Notes under the pieces: generated by a model | What the model was told of the DNA's origin: nothing | Seen by the model: only the letters and a program-made list of their open reading frames with translations | Database searches by the model: none | Translations under genes and position numbers: made by a program | Assembly: GCA_000814665.1 (NCBI GenBank) | Contig: JWIH01000021.1 | Location: 1-64,000 of the forward strand | Origin: Pseudoalteromonas flavipulchra NCIMB 2033 = ATCC BAA-314 | GTDB taxonomy: Bacteria > Pseudomonadota > Gammaproteobacteria > Enterobacterales > Alteromonadaceae | Direction of reading: 5' to 3' | DNA: 64,000 nt | Part shown: in pieces, positions 1 to 9,183 of the stretch | Layout of the letters: each line of letters starts with the position of its first letter | How positions within the stretch are numbered: position 1 is the first letter of the stretch

Positions 1-783
<783 letters not shown>

Positions 784-970
784 ACAACGCCAAAGTGGTT
801 TATAAGCGACAGAAGTTAATAGACTAAAGTAGACAAAGAATTTAATAGCTTTTTCCGGATTTAAGAATTAAACAAGGTGACCAACCTCAGCGGTATTGCG
901 AAATCGGTTCACCTTGCGCAAATGGAATGCTCGTGCGAGGCACGATGTCATTAAACATTTGCACCCAGAT

Positions 971-1087
971 TTCCTGGTGACTATAGCGTTTTGGACCCAC
1001 CTGACCCCATGCCGAACTCAGAAGTGAAACAAAACAGCGTCGATGATAGTGTGGATCACCCATGTGAAAGTAGAACATCGCCAGGGC
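971..1087 (+). rRNA. rrf: 5S ribosomal RNA
   Basis: The core CACCTGACCCCATGCCGAAC and CTCAGAAGTGAAAC is the universal 5S signature. The ends were set by pairing TCCTGG (972-977) with CCAGGG (1081-1086), the terminal helix. It lies 187 bp after 23S rRNA and is followed at once by an intrinsic terminator, so it is the last gene of an rrn operon transcribed rightward. Confidence 0.93.
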
Positions 1088-1100
1088 CAAATAAGAGAAA

Positions 1101-1128
1101 CCCGTTGCAGCAATGCGACGGGTTTTTT
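1101..1128 (+). terminator. rrn operon terminator
   Basis: Stem CCCGT (1101-1105) with ACGGG (1118-1122), then six T residues (1123-1128), 14 bases after the 5S end. Near-copies recur at 1296-1323 and, without its right arm, at 1492, as part of a tandem duplication of the rrn tail. Confidence 0.8.
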
Positions 1129-1182
1129 GCTGTCTGGGGTATAGAGATTTGAGATTTAAAAACCTCGCGAGGTAAACTCGTT

Positions 1183-1206
1183 CCCACTCCCACTCCCACT
1201 CCCACC
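1183..1206. repeat. CCCACT hexamer microsatellite (four units)
   Basis: Four consecutive CCCACY units lie inside the first tail unit. The second unit has a single CTCCTACC at the same place, so the hexamer expanded after or independently of the duplication. Confidence 0.8.
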
Positions 1207-1377
1207 ACAGTATCAGCACAGTGTAACATGTTAGGAGGTGGTTTACCCGCCGATAGGTTGCAATGAAGTTCCGGCAAAAACCATGTACATAAAAACCCGT
1301 TACAGCAATGCAGCGGGTTTTTTGCTATTTGAGGTATAGAGAATTGAGATATAAAACCTCGCAAGCCAATCAACACA

Positions 1378-1400
1378 TCGCGAGGTGAACTCGCTCCTAC
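1378..1400 (-). repeat. REP-like palindromic sequence in rrn tail
   Basis: On the minus strand this reads GTAGGAGCGAG followed by TTCACCTCGCGA. It forms a GCGAG/CTCGC hairpin and resembles the GTAG-initiated REP elements described in Pseudomonas. A variant lies at 1165-1187 and a truncated one near 1502-1514. Assignment as a true RAYT-mobilised REP is an inference. Confidence 0.45.
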
Positions 1401-1527
1401 CACAGTATCAGCACAGTGCAACATGGTGGGAGGTGGTTTACCCGCCGATGGGTTGTAATGAAGTTCCGGCAAAAAACCATGTACATCAAAACCCGTTACA
1501 ACACTCGCTCCCACCAGATACACAGTG

Positions 1528-3066
1528 TTAGCTCTCATTGAAGTTTTGTATTCTTTCTTTAATTTTAGTGCTAGAAATTCCTTGGGTATAAGGGATATAA
1601 ACAACCTGAATATTTTGTGGTGCTAAAGCGGCTTCCAATGCCTGCCAGCGGGGTGTGTGTTGCCATTCATCACCGCAGATCACAAGGTTTACTTTTTGTT
1701 GTGCGATCCAGTGCGCTGCTCGCTCAGTATCAGCCATTGGTGCACCGACTAAAACTGCTTTATCTACGCATGCTAATGCCTTAATAATACTTAAGCGCTC
1801 GTCTTGATCCATTATTGGCGGTCGCCCCTTACTTTTTAACGCAAAAGCATCCGGTGCGACCCCAACAACTAAGTAGTCTCCGTGTGATTTCGCTAACGAC
1901 AAATACGTTAAGTGACCAGGGTGAAGCAGATCAAAAAAACCAAGCGCTAAAACACGGCACGGCTGTTGTGATTTCATCTGCTTTTGTACGAACTGCATAA
2001 GATTTTTTAAAAGACCGTCATGAGGTTTGAATTGTAATAGCACCTTAAGCATGGCATGCATTTTTTTGAAGTTGCCTTTTTTCCACTCAGTGTAGAGGTG
2101 AGAGTAGGCATAACAGTAATATAAGTAGGAATCTTGCATAATATTCGGGGCGCAGACAATGGTATCAAAATTTGCGTCAGGTATTTTCCAATCCAGCCCA
2201 TATAATGCTTGTAAGATTTGTTCTGGATACTGGGGATAATAAATTTCTCCCGCAGGTGAGCTGATGCTCACAACTTGAATAGCTGAGAAGCGCGTCACTC
2301 TATTCCAAGTAAAAGGTACGTCTTGCATCCATAAACCTGATATGGTGTCTCCAGTACTTTGCTCTGTAGCATAACCGCAAAGGTCAAGCACTAAGCCTGA
2401 TTGGTGGCGAAAACACCGAGGGTTTATAAGTCCATAGGATTGCGCTTCTTCGTGCCAGCCAAGATGCTGTAAATGTTCGATTGCGCTTTTCATGTGAGAC
2501 CAATCGATACCAATATCAACATCTTTATCATTTTCTAAGAGTTGACCTTCACGCTCTAACCCAAGCAAAGTGCCAGCCGTAGGAAAAGCATAAAATCCCG
2601 CCTTTTTTAAGGATGATAATGCTTGTAGTAATAGGTGTAATGCATTTTCAGGAGTTAGTTTAGTTGAGCTCGCGCTTTCATGTATTGGTACTTCGGATGA
2701 TTGAACTTCTGCAATGTTTGTCAGTGCGTCATGCTGCAAGCGCCATCCTAGCGCTTGATAGAAGGTTTGAGCGGCGAGTGGTAGCTGTCTGTTTTGTTGA
2801 TAACTGCGAGCGAGAATATAATAGCTATCTGGTACATCTGGGTGTTTATGTAGCAGTGCCTCAAGTTGTTCAATCCATTCACTCCCGGCTTGTCTACGCT
2901 GCGCCAATTGCGCGAGATATAAAATGACCTGCTGGGTGGGCTGCTGTTGATATAGTTGCTGAAATGCTTGCTCTGCTGCTTGATCTTGGCCCGAAGTAAA
3001 ATACTCGATGGCCTGTGTCATCTTTCTATTAAGTTGTGACTGTTTAATTGCTGTGTCTTTCTGCAT
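1528..3066 (-). CDS. TPR-LicD phosphotransferase-cytidylyltransferase fusion protein
   Basis: A 512-residue protein with three parts. Residues ~1-110 are helical TPR-like repeats. Residues ~140-320 resemble the LicD/fukutin nucleotidyltransferase fold, with GTLLGLEREGQLL followed by DKDVDIG (165-186), the metal-binding acidic motif. Residues ~370-508 are a glycerol-3-phosphate/choline-type cytidylyltransferase with HPGH at 382-385 and a C-terminal GISSTKI motif. Known families: LicD proteins move phosphocholine or a similar group from a CDP carrier to surface glycans, and TagD-like enzymes make the CDP carrier. Making and transferring an activated group in one polypeptide is an inference. No other surface-glycan genes adjoin; the next gene diverges. 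Confidence 0.75.
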   Translation of the reverse strand: MQKDTAIKQSQLNRKMTQAIEYFTSGQDQAAEQAFQQLYQQQPTQQVILYLAQLAQRRQAGSEWIEQLEALLHKHPDVPDSYYILARSYQQNRQLPLAAQTFYQALGWRLQHDALTNIAEVQSSEVPIHESASSTKLTPENALHLLLQALSSLKKAGFYAFPTAGTLLGLEREGQLLENDKDVDIGIDWSHMKSAIEHLQHLGWHEEAQSYGLINPRCFRHQSGLVLDLCGYATEQSTGDTISGLWMQDVPFTWNRVTRFSAIQVVSISSPAGEIYYPQYPEQILQALYGLDWKIPDANFDTIVCAPNIMQDSYLYYCYAYSHLYTEWKKGNFKKMHAMLKVLLQFKPHDGLLKNLMQFVQKQMKSQQPCRVLALGFFDLLHPGHLTYLSLAKSHGDYLVVGVAPDAFALKSKGRPPIMDQDERLSIIKALACVDKAVLVGAPMADTERAAHWIAQQKVNLVICGDEWQHTPRWQALEAALAPQNIQVVYIPYTQGISSTKIKERIQNFNES

Positions 3067-3259
3067 CGAGTAAATACCTTGTTGTGCTGCTTTTAGTTTT
3101 TGTAGTCACAGAGTCCATATTTTGATGACCCACTTTAATGGATTTGATGTGTTTAATGTGAAGTCGCTAGCGGTTTTATACTTCTGCACGCTCGGGCATT
3201 TTGCCAACCGGCGGAAGCTCCACTATGATTACTTTAAATCAGGAAATCGGAGAGCGAAA

Positions 3260-4279
3260 GTGCTACCAGTTTTAATTATTGTTTCTTCTCTGACAGTACT
3301 CGCCCCTGATGAATTGTTTAAGACATTACAGGTTATTCAAGATTTAAACATCTCTAACCCAACACAAGCAACTCGAGTATATGAAGCAGCGTTACCCAAA
3401 CTTCCAGAACAGCCCTCTAAAGGTATCTATGAGTTACATCGCGCCGGTTTAGAAGCTGCAATTAAAACAAACGATACGGTCAGAATTCGTGAAATAGTAG
3501 CGCTATTTTCCGACAATACTGAGTGGCTTGCGTATTTGCAGTCCGAAAAGGGGCAAATTGCAAATTACCTCGCGATTTATTATCGCCGGATCGGTAAGCC
3601 TGCGCTTGCGCAAAAAAACTATGAATGTGCTCTTAAGTACTCAACTCACGAGCAAAGGCCACTTATCGTTAATAATCTTGCTGTTTTATATCGAACAACA
3701 GGGCAGTTAGAAGAAGCAATCAATATTTTAGCGCCGGCATTGTCTGAGGTGAAGGATGAACAACTGGAAGCGGCACTTAACAATAACTTAGCTAATGTTT
3801 ATTTTGATATGGGTAAGTATCAGCATGCTGCAAGACTATATAGGCAAGCTTTCCTCTATCATCAAACAGCAGAGCAAGCTTACGAAGCGAGCTATACGGG
3901 GTTAAATTTATTAAATGTTTATTTGCTTGCCAATCAGTGGAAAAACTTTAGGCGCTATATGAATACAGTGAAAACTCAGCTAAGTGCGGTAGAGGATAAA
4001 GAATTATCTATTGTGTTTACTTGGCAGGAGCTAATTTTTCAAAAAAGTAGAAATGGCATACAGCCAAATGCAGATCAAGTAGAGTTTCTTATTTCGACTT
4101 TACCCATATTGCTCCAAAGTGATTACGGCAGCAATATGGAGAAGTATGTTTATACATTGCAACTCCCAGAATTGATAGCGTCATATAATACGTTACTGTC
4201 TGAGCAGCAAAAAGTGGCCGCCAGTGTATCGACGGATACTTCGTTACCGGAAGTTGCGCTATCTTGGTGTGAACACTAA
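3260..4279 (+). CDS. TPR repeat protein, probably exported
   Basis: Contains several tetratricopeptide repeats (for example LAIYYRRIGKPALAQKNYECAL and LANVYFDMGKYQHAARLYRQA), with a helical C-terminal part of no recognised family. The GTG at 3260 is chosen because GGAGAG (3249-3254) precedes it by 5 bases and the product then opens with a hydrophobic, signal-like stretch ending near VLA-PDE. The frame stays open upstream to ATG 3125, but that extension has a weak ribosome site and an atypical composition. It diverges from the LicD fusion gene. Function unknown; TPRs suggest protein binding. Confidence 0.6.
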   Translation: MLPVLIIVSSLTVLAPDELFKTLQVIQDLNISNPTQATRVYEAALPKLPEQPSKGIYELHRAGLEAAIKTNDTVRIREIVALFSDNTEWLAYLQSEKGQIANYLAIYYRRIGKPALAQKNYECALKYSTHEQRPLIVNNLAVLYRTTGQLEEAINILAPALSEVKDEQLEAALNNNLANVYFDMGKYQHAARLYRQAFLYHQTAEQAYEASYTGLNLLNVYLLANQWKNFRRYMNTVKTQLSAVEDKELSIVFTWQELIFQKSRNGIQPNADQVEFLISTLPILLQSDYGSNMEKYVYTLQLPELIASYNTLLSEQQKVAASVSTDTSLPEVALSWCEH

Positions 4280-4364
4280 TCCATCACAAAAAACTATTAC
4301 CACAGCACTACTCTTTATACTTTGAATAGTAGATGTAGTCAGGTGGGGCTGATAAATAATGAGT

Positions 4365-4401
4365 ACCTTTGACTCAACCATCACAGAGTAAAGTCAAAGG
4401 T
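4365..4401. terminator. Hairpin between convergent genes, possible terminator
   Basis: Perfect 10-bp inverted repeat ACCTTTGACT (4365-4374)/AGTCAAAGGT (4392-4401), 17-base loop, between the convergent TPR and OmpK-type genes. There is no strong T-run on either side, so terminator function is only likely from its position. Confidence 0.4.
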
Positions 4402-4418
4402 CAAAAGCGAGTTTAGAG

Positions 4419-5198
4419 TTAGAAAGTCCACGCTAGATGTAGCTGGGGAACAGATTCATTGGTATCTGTGCCAAGTTTGTTACGCCAATATTGCCATTCA
4501 ACCCCTAACATTAACTGATTGTCAGGCATACCTACCGCGTTGCCTAGATCCCATTGTAGAATTGGCTGCGCGAGCAACCAGCCTTTTACGTCATTACCCA
4601 ACTCGTTTTCTCGCTCGCCAATATATTCTACGTGACCTGTGAGATAGAACTTCTGCTCGCCAATTGTAAAGGGGTAACCCCAAGCGAGATCTATCATCCA
4701 GCTATCACTTTCTTTAGGCGCACCGCCATGACTAATACCTTGGCTATCGTCTTGATAAAGTGTGAATGTAGAAGAGAAAAAATTGAACCCATCAAAATTC
4801 CAATTTACTTTGACACCAGGTAAGTATTTAATCACCTTAGCGTCTCCGGCTGCATTGAAACCCATGGTTAAGCTAACGTCAGCTATGGCGTCGAAAGAAG
4901 ACTTAAAGCCTGCAATCTTTGACATCGAGAAGCTCGAATACCACTCGCCATAAAAGTCACCGTCTTGGTAACCATCACTAAAGTCATCTTTGCTGTAATC
5001 GATAAAGAAGAAATTATCGCCGTAGCGATATCCAGACGCATGTTGTAATGAGTAAACCGTTGCCGTTGCTTCGTTTCTGGTAAACGGGTTTTTGAAATCA
5101 CCGCGGTTTATATGTAGTTGCGTTGTACTCCAATCAGCAGCATAACTAAATGTGCTAAAAGCGAGTGAGGAGGAAATGATGAGCGTGTTGATTTTCAT
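4419..5198 (-). CDS. Outer membrane nucleoside channel, Tsx/OmpK family
   Basis: A 259-residue protein with a clear signal peptide (cleavage after SYA, residue ~20), alternating amphipathic strands, many aromatic residues and a C-terminal phenylalanine (HLAWTF), all typical of an outer-membrane beta barrel. Segments such as DNFFFIDYSKDD and the order of WSTTQLH, YGEWYSSFS and GVEWQYW match the Tsx/OmpK nucleoside-channel family (known OmpK length ~260). It lies downstream of an NhaC-type transporter on the same strand, but a terminator at 5236-5257 separates them. Substrate not provable here. Confidence 0.8.
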   Translation of the reverse strand: MKINTLIISSSLAFSTFSYAADWSTTQLHINRGDFKNPFTRNEATATVYSLQHASGYRYGDNFFFIDYSKDDFSDGYQDGDFYGEWYSSFSMSKIAGFKSSFDAIADVSLTMGFNAAGDAKVIKYLPGVKVNWNFDGFNFFSSTFTLYQDDSQGISHGGAPKESDSWMIDLAWGYPFTIGEQKFYLTGHVEYIGERENELGNDVKGWLLAQPILQWDLGNAVGMPDNQLMLGVEWQYWRNKLGTDTNESVPQLHLAWTF

Positions 5199-5235
5199 TT
5201 ATTAATTCGGATAGCGTTAAAAATGAAAGTATAAC

Positions 5236-5257
5236 AAAAGCGCCCAAAGTTGGGCGC
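5236..5257 (-). terminator. Intrinsic terminator after nhaC-type gene
   Basis: Stem GCGCCCA (5240-5246)/TGGGCGC (5251-5257), loop of four. Read on the minus strand it is followed by TTTTGTTAT. It sits 15 bases past the antiporter stop codon and ahead of the OmpK-type gene. Confidence 0.75.
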
Positions 5258-5271
5258 GTAAACCGAATAAA

Positions 5272-6585
5272 TTATGCTTTATTTCTTCTTAGGCAGATAA
5301 CGGTAATGGCGGTGAAAGCCAAAATGAAACAGTAATAAGAAGAGCTAGATACGTCCCAAGGGCTGATTTTAAACGTGGCCCCGAGTAACAGTGCTTGTGC
5401 ACCATAGGGTAAAGAGCCTTGCATAACACACGCAAAAATATCTAATAAGCTTGCCGAACGCTTAGCTGAGATCTTTCCATCTTCAGCCAGTTTTTTAGCA
5501 ACAGGGCCTGCAACTATGATACTTACTGTGTTATTTCCGATACACAAGTTACTTGTTAGCACGAGTGCAGCAATGCCGAGTTGATCAGCAACTTGACGGT
5601 GCCATTTTGCGATAATGCTGGTAATTTTTTGGATCTGTTTGGCTAAAAAATCTAGGCCGCCATTGATACGAATAAATTCAGATAAACCACCAATGAACAT
5701 CGACAGCAAGAAAATCTCCTGCATATCACTAAAGCCTTTATAGATATCGTTTAAGAACGCAGCGCCTTGATAGTCACCGGCAAAACCCATACAGCCAGCA
5801 AAAACGATACCACTAAAGAGCACAACAAAAACATTGATACCAATCACCGCCAAGACCAAAATAAATGCGTAGGGTAAAACTAATAACCAATCAAACGGCT
5901 TGGTTTCTACAACCTGCGGCTCTGGGGTTAAAAACACCAAGAGTAAAACAGTCAGCAGTGCAGCTGGTAGGGCTATTTTTAGATTCTCTCTAAATTTATC
6001 TTTCATTTCACAGCCTTGCGTTCGCGTTGCTGCAATTGTGGTATCAGAAATAATGGATAAGTTATCGCCAAACATTGCGCCCGAAACGATGGTGCCAGCC
6101 ATCAGTGCCGGATCAATTCCGGTTTTCATCGCGACGGCTACAGCAATAGGTCCAATTGCACCAATTGTGCCCATGGAGGTTCCCATTGCGGTAGAGACGA
6201 CAGCAGAAATAAGAAACAAGCCGGGTAATAAAAATGCCGGAGGAATAAGTGATAAGCCGGCGTTAACCACAGCGTCAACACCGCCAGTAGCACTTGCAAC
6301 AGCAGAGAAAGCACCTGCTAATAAATAGATGAGGCACATGGTGATAATATTGCTGTGTCCTGCGCCTTGAATAAAAGTTTCGACACTGCGGTTGATGGTA
6401 TCTTTATTAAGTAAAAAAGCGAGAACGATGGCTGGTAGAATCGCGACAGGAGCTTTTAATTGATAAAACGCATAATCAACGCCTTGCGATTGCAAATACA
6501 ATCCTGCGCCAAGAAAAATCCCTACAAAGGTCAACAGCGGCAATAATGATAGTTTTGCCTTTGTTTGATTGTAATTTGGTTGCAT
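5272..6585 (-). CDS. Na+/H+ antiporter, NhaC family
   Basis: A polytopic inner-membrane protein of 437 residues with about 11-12 hydrophobic segments. Family-typical stretches include TAMGTSMGTIGAIGP, SGAMFGDNLSIISDTT and NLCIGNNTVSIIVAGP, characteristic of NhaC-type antiporters. The start is ATG at 6585, preceded by GGGGAG at ideal spacing; an upstream in-frame extension to 6642 has no ribosome site. A MITE-like repeat lies about 60 bp upstream of the start. The actual ion or substrate is inferred from family only; related members exchange organic anions or amines. Confidence 0.8.
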   Translation of the reverse strand: MQPNYNQTKAKLSLLPLLTFVGIFLGAGLYLQSQGVDYAFYQLKAPVAILPAIVLAFLLNKDTINRSVETFIQGAGHSNIITMCLIYLLAGAFSAVASATGGVDAVVNAGLSLIPPAFLLPGLFLISAVVSTAMGTSMGTIGAIGPIAVAVAMKTGIDPALMAGTIVSGAMFGDNLSIISDTTIAATRTQGCEMKDKFRENLKIALPAALLTVLLLVFLTPEPQVVETKPFDWLLVLPYAFILVLAVIGINVFVVLFSGIVFAGCMGFAGDYQGAAFLNDIYKGFSDMQEIFLLSMFIGGLSEFIRINGGLDFLAKQIQKITSIIAKWHRQVADQLGIAALVLTSNLCIGNNTVSIIVAGPVAKKLAEDGKISAKRSASLLDIFACVMQGSLPYGAQALLLGATFKISPWDVSSSSYYCFILAFTAITVICLRRNKA

Positions 6586-6645
6586 AGCACTCCCCAACAA
6601 TAAAGCACAGCCAATAGCCAGCTGTAAAACCGCACAACACACCTA

Positions 6646-6807
6646 ATACCAATTGTATTAATTCTCCAACCAATTTGAAGGGGGAATTAGCATATTAGTG
6701 TCGTTAAAAATTTCTCATTTAGAACAACTAAATAGCAAAATTTTTGCCTAGCTACTAAAGCTATTTCTCTGCTTCAAAATAGCCCATTTACTTAATGCAA
6801 TTGGTAT
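6646..6807. repeat. MITE-like element, family A (copy 1)
   Basis: A 162-bp element bounded by ATACCAATTG and CAATTGGTAT. It is highly similar along its whole length to 49190-49350, sharing for example GTCGTTAAAAATTTCTCATT and AAAATTTTTGCCTAGCTACT. TA flanks each CCAATTG end, as expected for a TA target duplication, but this is inferred. No coding frame inside. It occupies much of the 435-bp gap between the antiporter and dapB; the rest (6808-7020) should hold the dapB promoter, but I see no convincing consensus. Confidence 0.8.
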
Positions 6808-7020
6808 AAGATGAAAATCTCTCAACTTCAATAGGTGAGCGAGCGCGGCAGTTTATATGTTTAGACGTCTAAAGTCTAATGTTTTATTATTTTCAACTTA
6901 ACTGACTATGACACACAGATACGGTAAACTCTACTCCCGCAAAAACACATTTCTATTATCCGGTTAGCCATCGTTGCTGCCTTTTGGATAATCAACATCG
7001 CAAATAAAAAAGGGTAACGT

Positions 7021-7824
7021 ATGACAAGAATAGGTATTTACGGTGCGAATGGCAGAATGGGGTTAGCATTGATTGAAGCCTGTTATTTGTCGCGACAAGT
7101 AGAGCTAGCCAACGCTTTTGTACGAGATAATTCACAATATCTTGATAAAGCAGTTAATCAATTGCAGCCTCAAGCAGACGCAAATATCTGTTTTAGCTCC
7201 GAGCAAAGTAAGCTTGAAAATGTTGACGTATTAATAGACTTCACTTTGCCAGAGGGCATGAAGCAGCATTTATCAGCTGCAATTGCCGCTAAAAAACCGA
7301 TGGTGATCGGTACTACTGGACTGACAGCAAGTGAAATGGCGCTGTTGGTCGAAGCCGCAAAAGATATCCCAATTGTGTTTTCTCGCAACTATAGCGTTGG
7401 CATTAACCTGCTACTGAACTTAGTACAAACAGCCGCACAAAAGCTGGCTGACGACATGGATATTGAAATTTTCGAAGCGCACCACCGCAACAAAATCGAC
7501 GCACCCTCAGGAACTGCACTCGCTATCGGAGAGGCGATTGCTGAAGCAAAAGGCTGGCAACATGATGAGGTTGCGGTTTACGACCGAAGCCAGAGCCATG
7601 AAGCGAAATCTCAACAAGAAATCGGTTATTCGGTCCTTAGAGCGGGAGATATAGTAGGTGAACATACGGCTTACTTCTCGACAATGGGGGAAAGGCTCGA
7701 ATTAACACATAAAGCAGCGTCGAGATTGACCTTTGCGTCAGGTGCTGTAAGGGCTGCACAGTGGTTAAAAGATAAACCAGCTGGCCTTTATGATATGCAA
7801 GATGTGCTAGATTTAAAGAAGTAA
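7021..7824 (+). CDS. dapB: 4-hydroxy-tetrahydrodipicolinate reductase
   Basis: 267 residues, the usual DapB length. It catalyses the NAD(P)H reduction step of the diaminopimelate/lysine pathway in the cytoplasm. The N-terminal dinucleotide fold shows GANGRMG (9-15). The substrate-binding and catalytic stretch FEAHHRNKIDAPSGTA (~residues 150-165) is intact, with the catalytic His pair and Lys. ATG at 7021 follows AAAAGGGTAACGT. It precedes carAB in the same direction, a common order in gammaproteobacteria, but a 206-bp gap with its own leader suggests separate transcription. Confidence 0.95.
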   Translation: MTRIGIYGANGRMGLALIEACYLSRQVELANAFVRDNSQYLDKAVNQLQPQADANICFSSEQSKLENVDVLIDFTLPEGMKQHLSAAIAAKKPMVIGTTGLTASEMALLVEAAKDIPIVFSRNYSVGINLLLNLVQTAAQKLADDMDIEIFEAHHRNKIDAPSGTALAIGEAIAEAKGWQHDEVAVYDRSQSHEAKSQQEIGYSVLRAGDIVGEHTAYFSTMGERLELTHKAASRLTFASGAVRAAQWLKDKPAGLYDMQDVLDLKK

Positions 7825-7977
7825 GTATAACATTTTGAGGCTTTAAAGCAAAAAAAGAGTTTAATGGCTTATTTTTATAATTTTTGTGATTTGTATTAGA
7901 CGAAAAGGCATTCATGCTGTAGACTATAACGAATTTGCCAAAATTTTAATAACTGCGTGTTACCAAGCGCTTTGTAG

Positions 7978-8013
7978 ACGGGATGTTGAGCGTTTTGCTT
8001 TCGCCCGTTTTTT
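7978..8013 (+). promoter_or_regulatory. Terminator-like hairpin in carA leader
   Basis: ACGGG (7978-7982) can pair with CCCGT (8004-8008), and TTTTTT follows (8008-8013), ending 8 bases before the carA ribosome site GGAGG (8021-8025). The stem is only 5 bp with a long loop. It could be an attenuator of carAB or the remnant of a dapB terminator. Confidence 0.4.
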
Positions 8014-8030
8014 ACTATTAGGAGGTTAAC

Positions 8031-9167
8031 TTGACTAAATCCGCTCTGTTAGTCCTTGAAGACGGCACGGTGTTTCGCGGTACTGCTATCGGTGCTGACG
8101 GTATGTCAGTCGGTGAGGTGGTATTCAATACGTCAATGACGGGGTATCAAGAGATCTTAACGGATCCTTCATACGCGGAACAAATCGTTACGCTTACTTA
8201 CCCACATATCGGCAACACCGGTACTAACAGCGAAGATGAGGAAGCGGACAAGATCTGGGCAAAAGGCCTAGTGATCCGTGACTTACCACTGCTTGCGAGT
8301 AATTTCCGTAACGAACAATCATTGAGTGATTACTTGAAAGAACGCAATATCTTAGGGATCGCAGATATTGATACTCGTAAACTAACTCGCATTTTACGTG
8401 ATAAAGGCGCTCAAAACGGCTGTATCATCGCAGGTGAGGAAGTAGACGAGCAAAAAGCGCTAGAAGCGGCGCAAGCATTCCCTGGTTTGAAAGGGATGGA
8501 TTTAGCAAAAGTAGTAACAACAGAATCTCAGTTTGAATGGCGTGAATCGAGCTGGACTCTAAGCGAGGGCTTTAAAACGCTTTCTGCTGAAGAAGAAAAA
8601 TTCCATGTTGTTGCATACGATTTTGGTGTGAAAAAGAACATTCTTAGAATGTTAGTTGATAGAGGCTGTAAGTTAACCGTTGTTCCAGCAGAAACCTCCG
8701 CTGCTGACGTACTTGCATTAAACCCTGATGGTATCTTCCTATCAAATGGCCCTGGCGACCCTGAGCCATGTACTTATGCCATTGAAGCAATCAAAGCATT
8801 TTTAGAAACAGATACACCTATTTTTGGTATTTGTTTAGGCCATCAGTTATTAGCACTCGCTTCTGGTGCGAAAACAGTAAAAATGAAGTTTGGTCACCAT
8901 GGTGGTAACCACCCGGTTAAAGACTTAGATCGTGATGTCGTGATGATCACTGCACAAAACCACGGTTTTGCTGCTGATGAAGCAACGCTTCCTGATACGC
9001 TACGTGCAACGCACAAGTCACTGTTCGATGGCACACTGCAAGGTATTCACCGTACTGATAAGCCAGCGTTTAGCTTCCAAGGTCACCCTGAAGCAAGTCC
9101 TGGTCCACATGATGCGGCACCGCTATTCGACCATTTCATTGAATTAATGCAATCTCGCAACGCTTAA
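8031..9167 (+). CDS. carA: Carbamoyl-phosphate synthase small subunit
   Basis: 378 residues. The glutaminase subunit of carbamoyl-phosphate synthase supplies ammonia for arginine and pyrimidine synthesis. The class I amidotransferase nucleophile Cys268 lies in GICLGHQ (E. coli Cys269), and [10 protein letters not shown] and the HPEASPGP motif with the catalytic His/Glu are present. The start is TTG at 8031 after an AGGAGG ribosome site; E. coli carA is also known to use TTG. carB follows after 16 bases, so the two form one operon. Confidence 0.97.
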   Translation: MTKSALLVLEDGTVFRGTAIGADGMSVGEVVFNTSMTGYQEILTDPSYAEQIVTLTYPHIGNTGTNSEDEEADKIWAKGLVIRDLPLLASNFRNEQSLSDYLKERNILGIADIDTRKLTRILRDKGAQNGCIIAGEEVDEQKALEAAQAFPGLKGMDLAKVVTTESQFEWRESSWTLSEGFKTLSAEEEKFHVVAYDFGVKKNILRMLVDRGCKLTVVPAETSAADVLALNPDGIFLSNGPGDPEPCTYAIEAIKAFLETDTPIFGICLGHQLLALASGAKTVKMKFGHHGGNHPVKDLDRDVVMITAQNHGFAADEATLPDTLRATHKSLFDGTLQGIHRTDKPAFSFQGHPEASPGPHDAAPLFDHFIELMQSRNA

Positions 9168-9183
9168 TTAGACCGGAGTAATA

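Larger units (their letters stand above)
1101..1520 (+). repeat. Tandem duplication of the rrn tail, ~195-bp period
   Basis: A unit starting with the terminator (CCCGTTRCAGCAATG) repeats at 1101 and 1296 (period 195), and a third start lies at 1492 (period 196). Shared blocks include ACAGTATCAGCACAGTG, GGAGGTGGTTTACCCGCCGAT and GAAGTTCCGGCAAAAA. The third unit has an internal deletion that joins CCCGTTACA to the ACTCGCTCCCACC block. No coding potential is apparent; frames here are shadows. Confidence 0.85.

Noticed and set aside
1183..1206. CCCACT repeats as a CRISPR-like array
   Set aside because: Only four 6-bp units with no spacers.
887..1604. Two leftward open frames (887-1219, 1056-1604) across 5S rRNA and the tail repeats
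   Set aside because: They translate rRNA and repeat sequence; the proline/tryptophan runs come from the repeated hexamer and the terminators.
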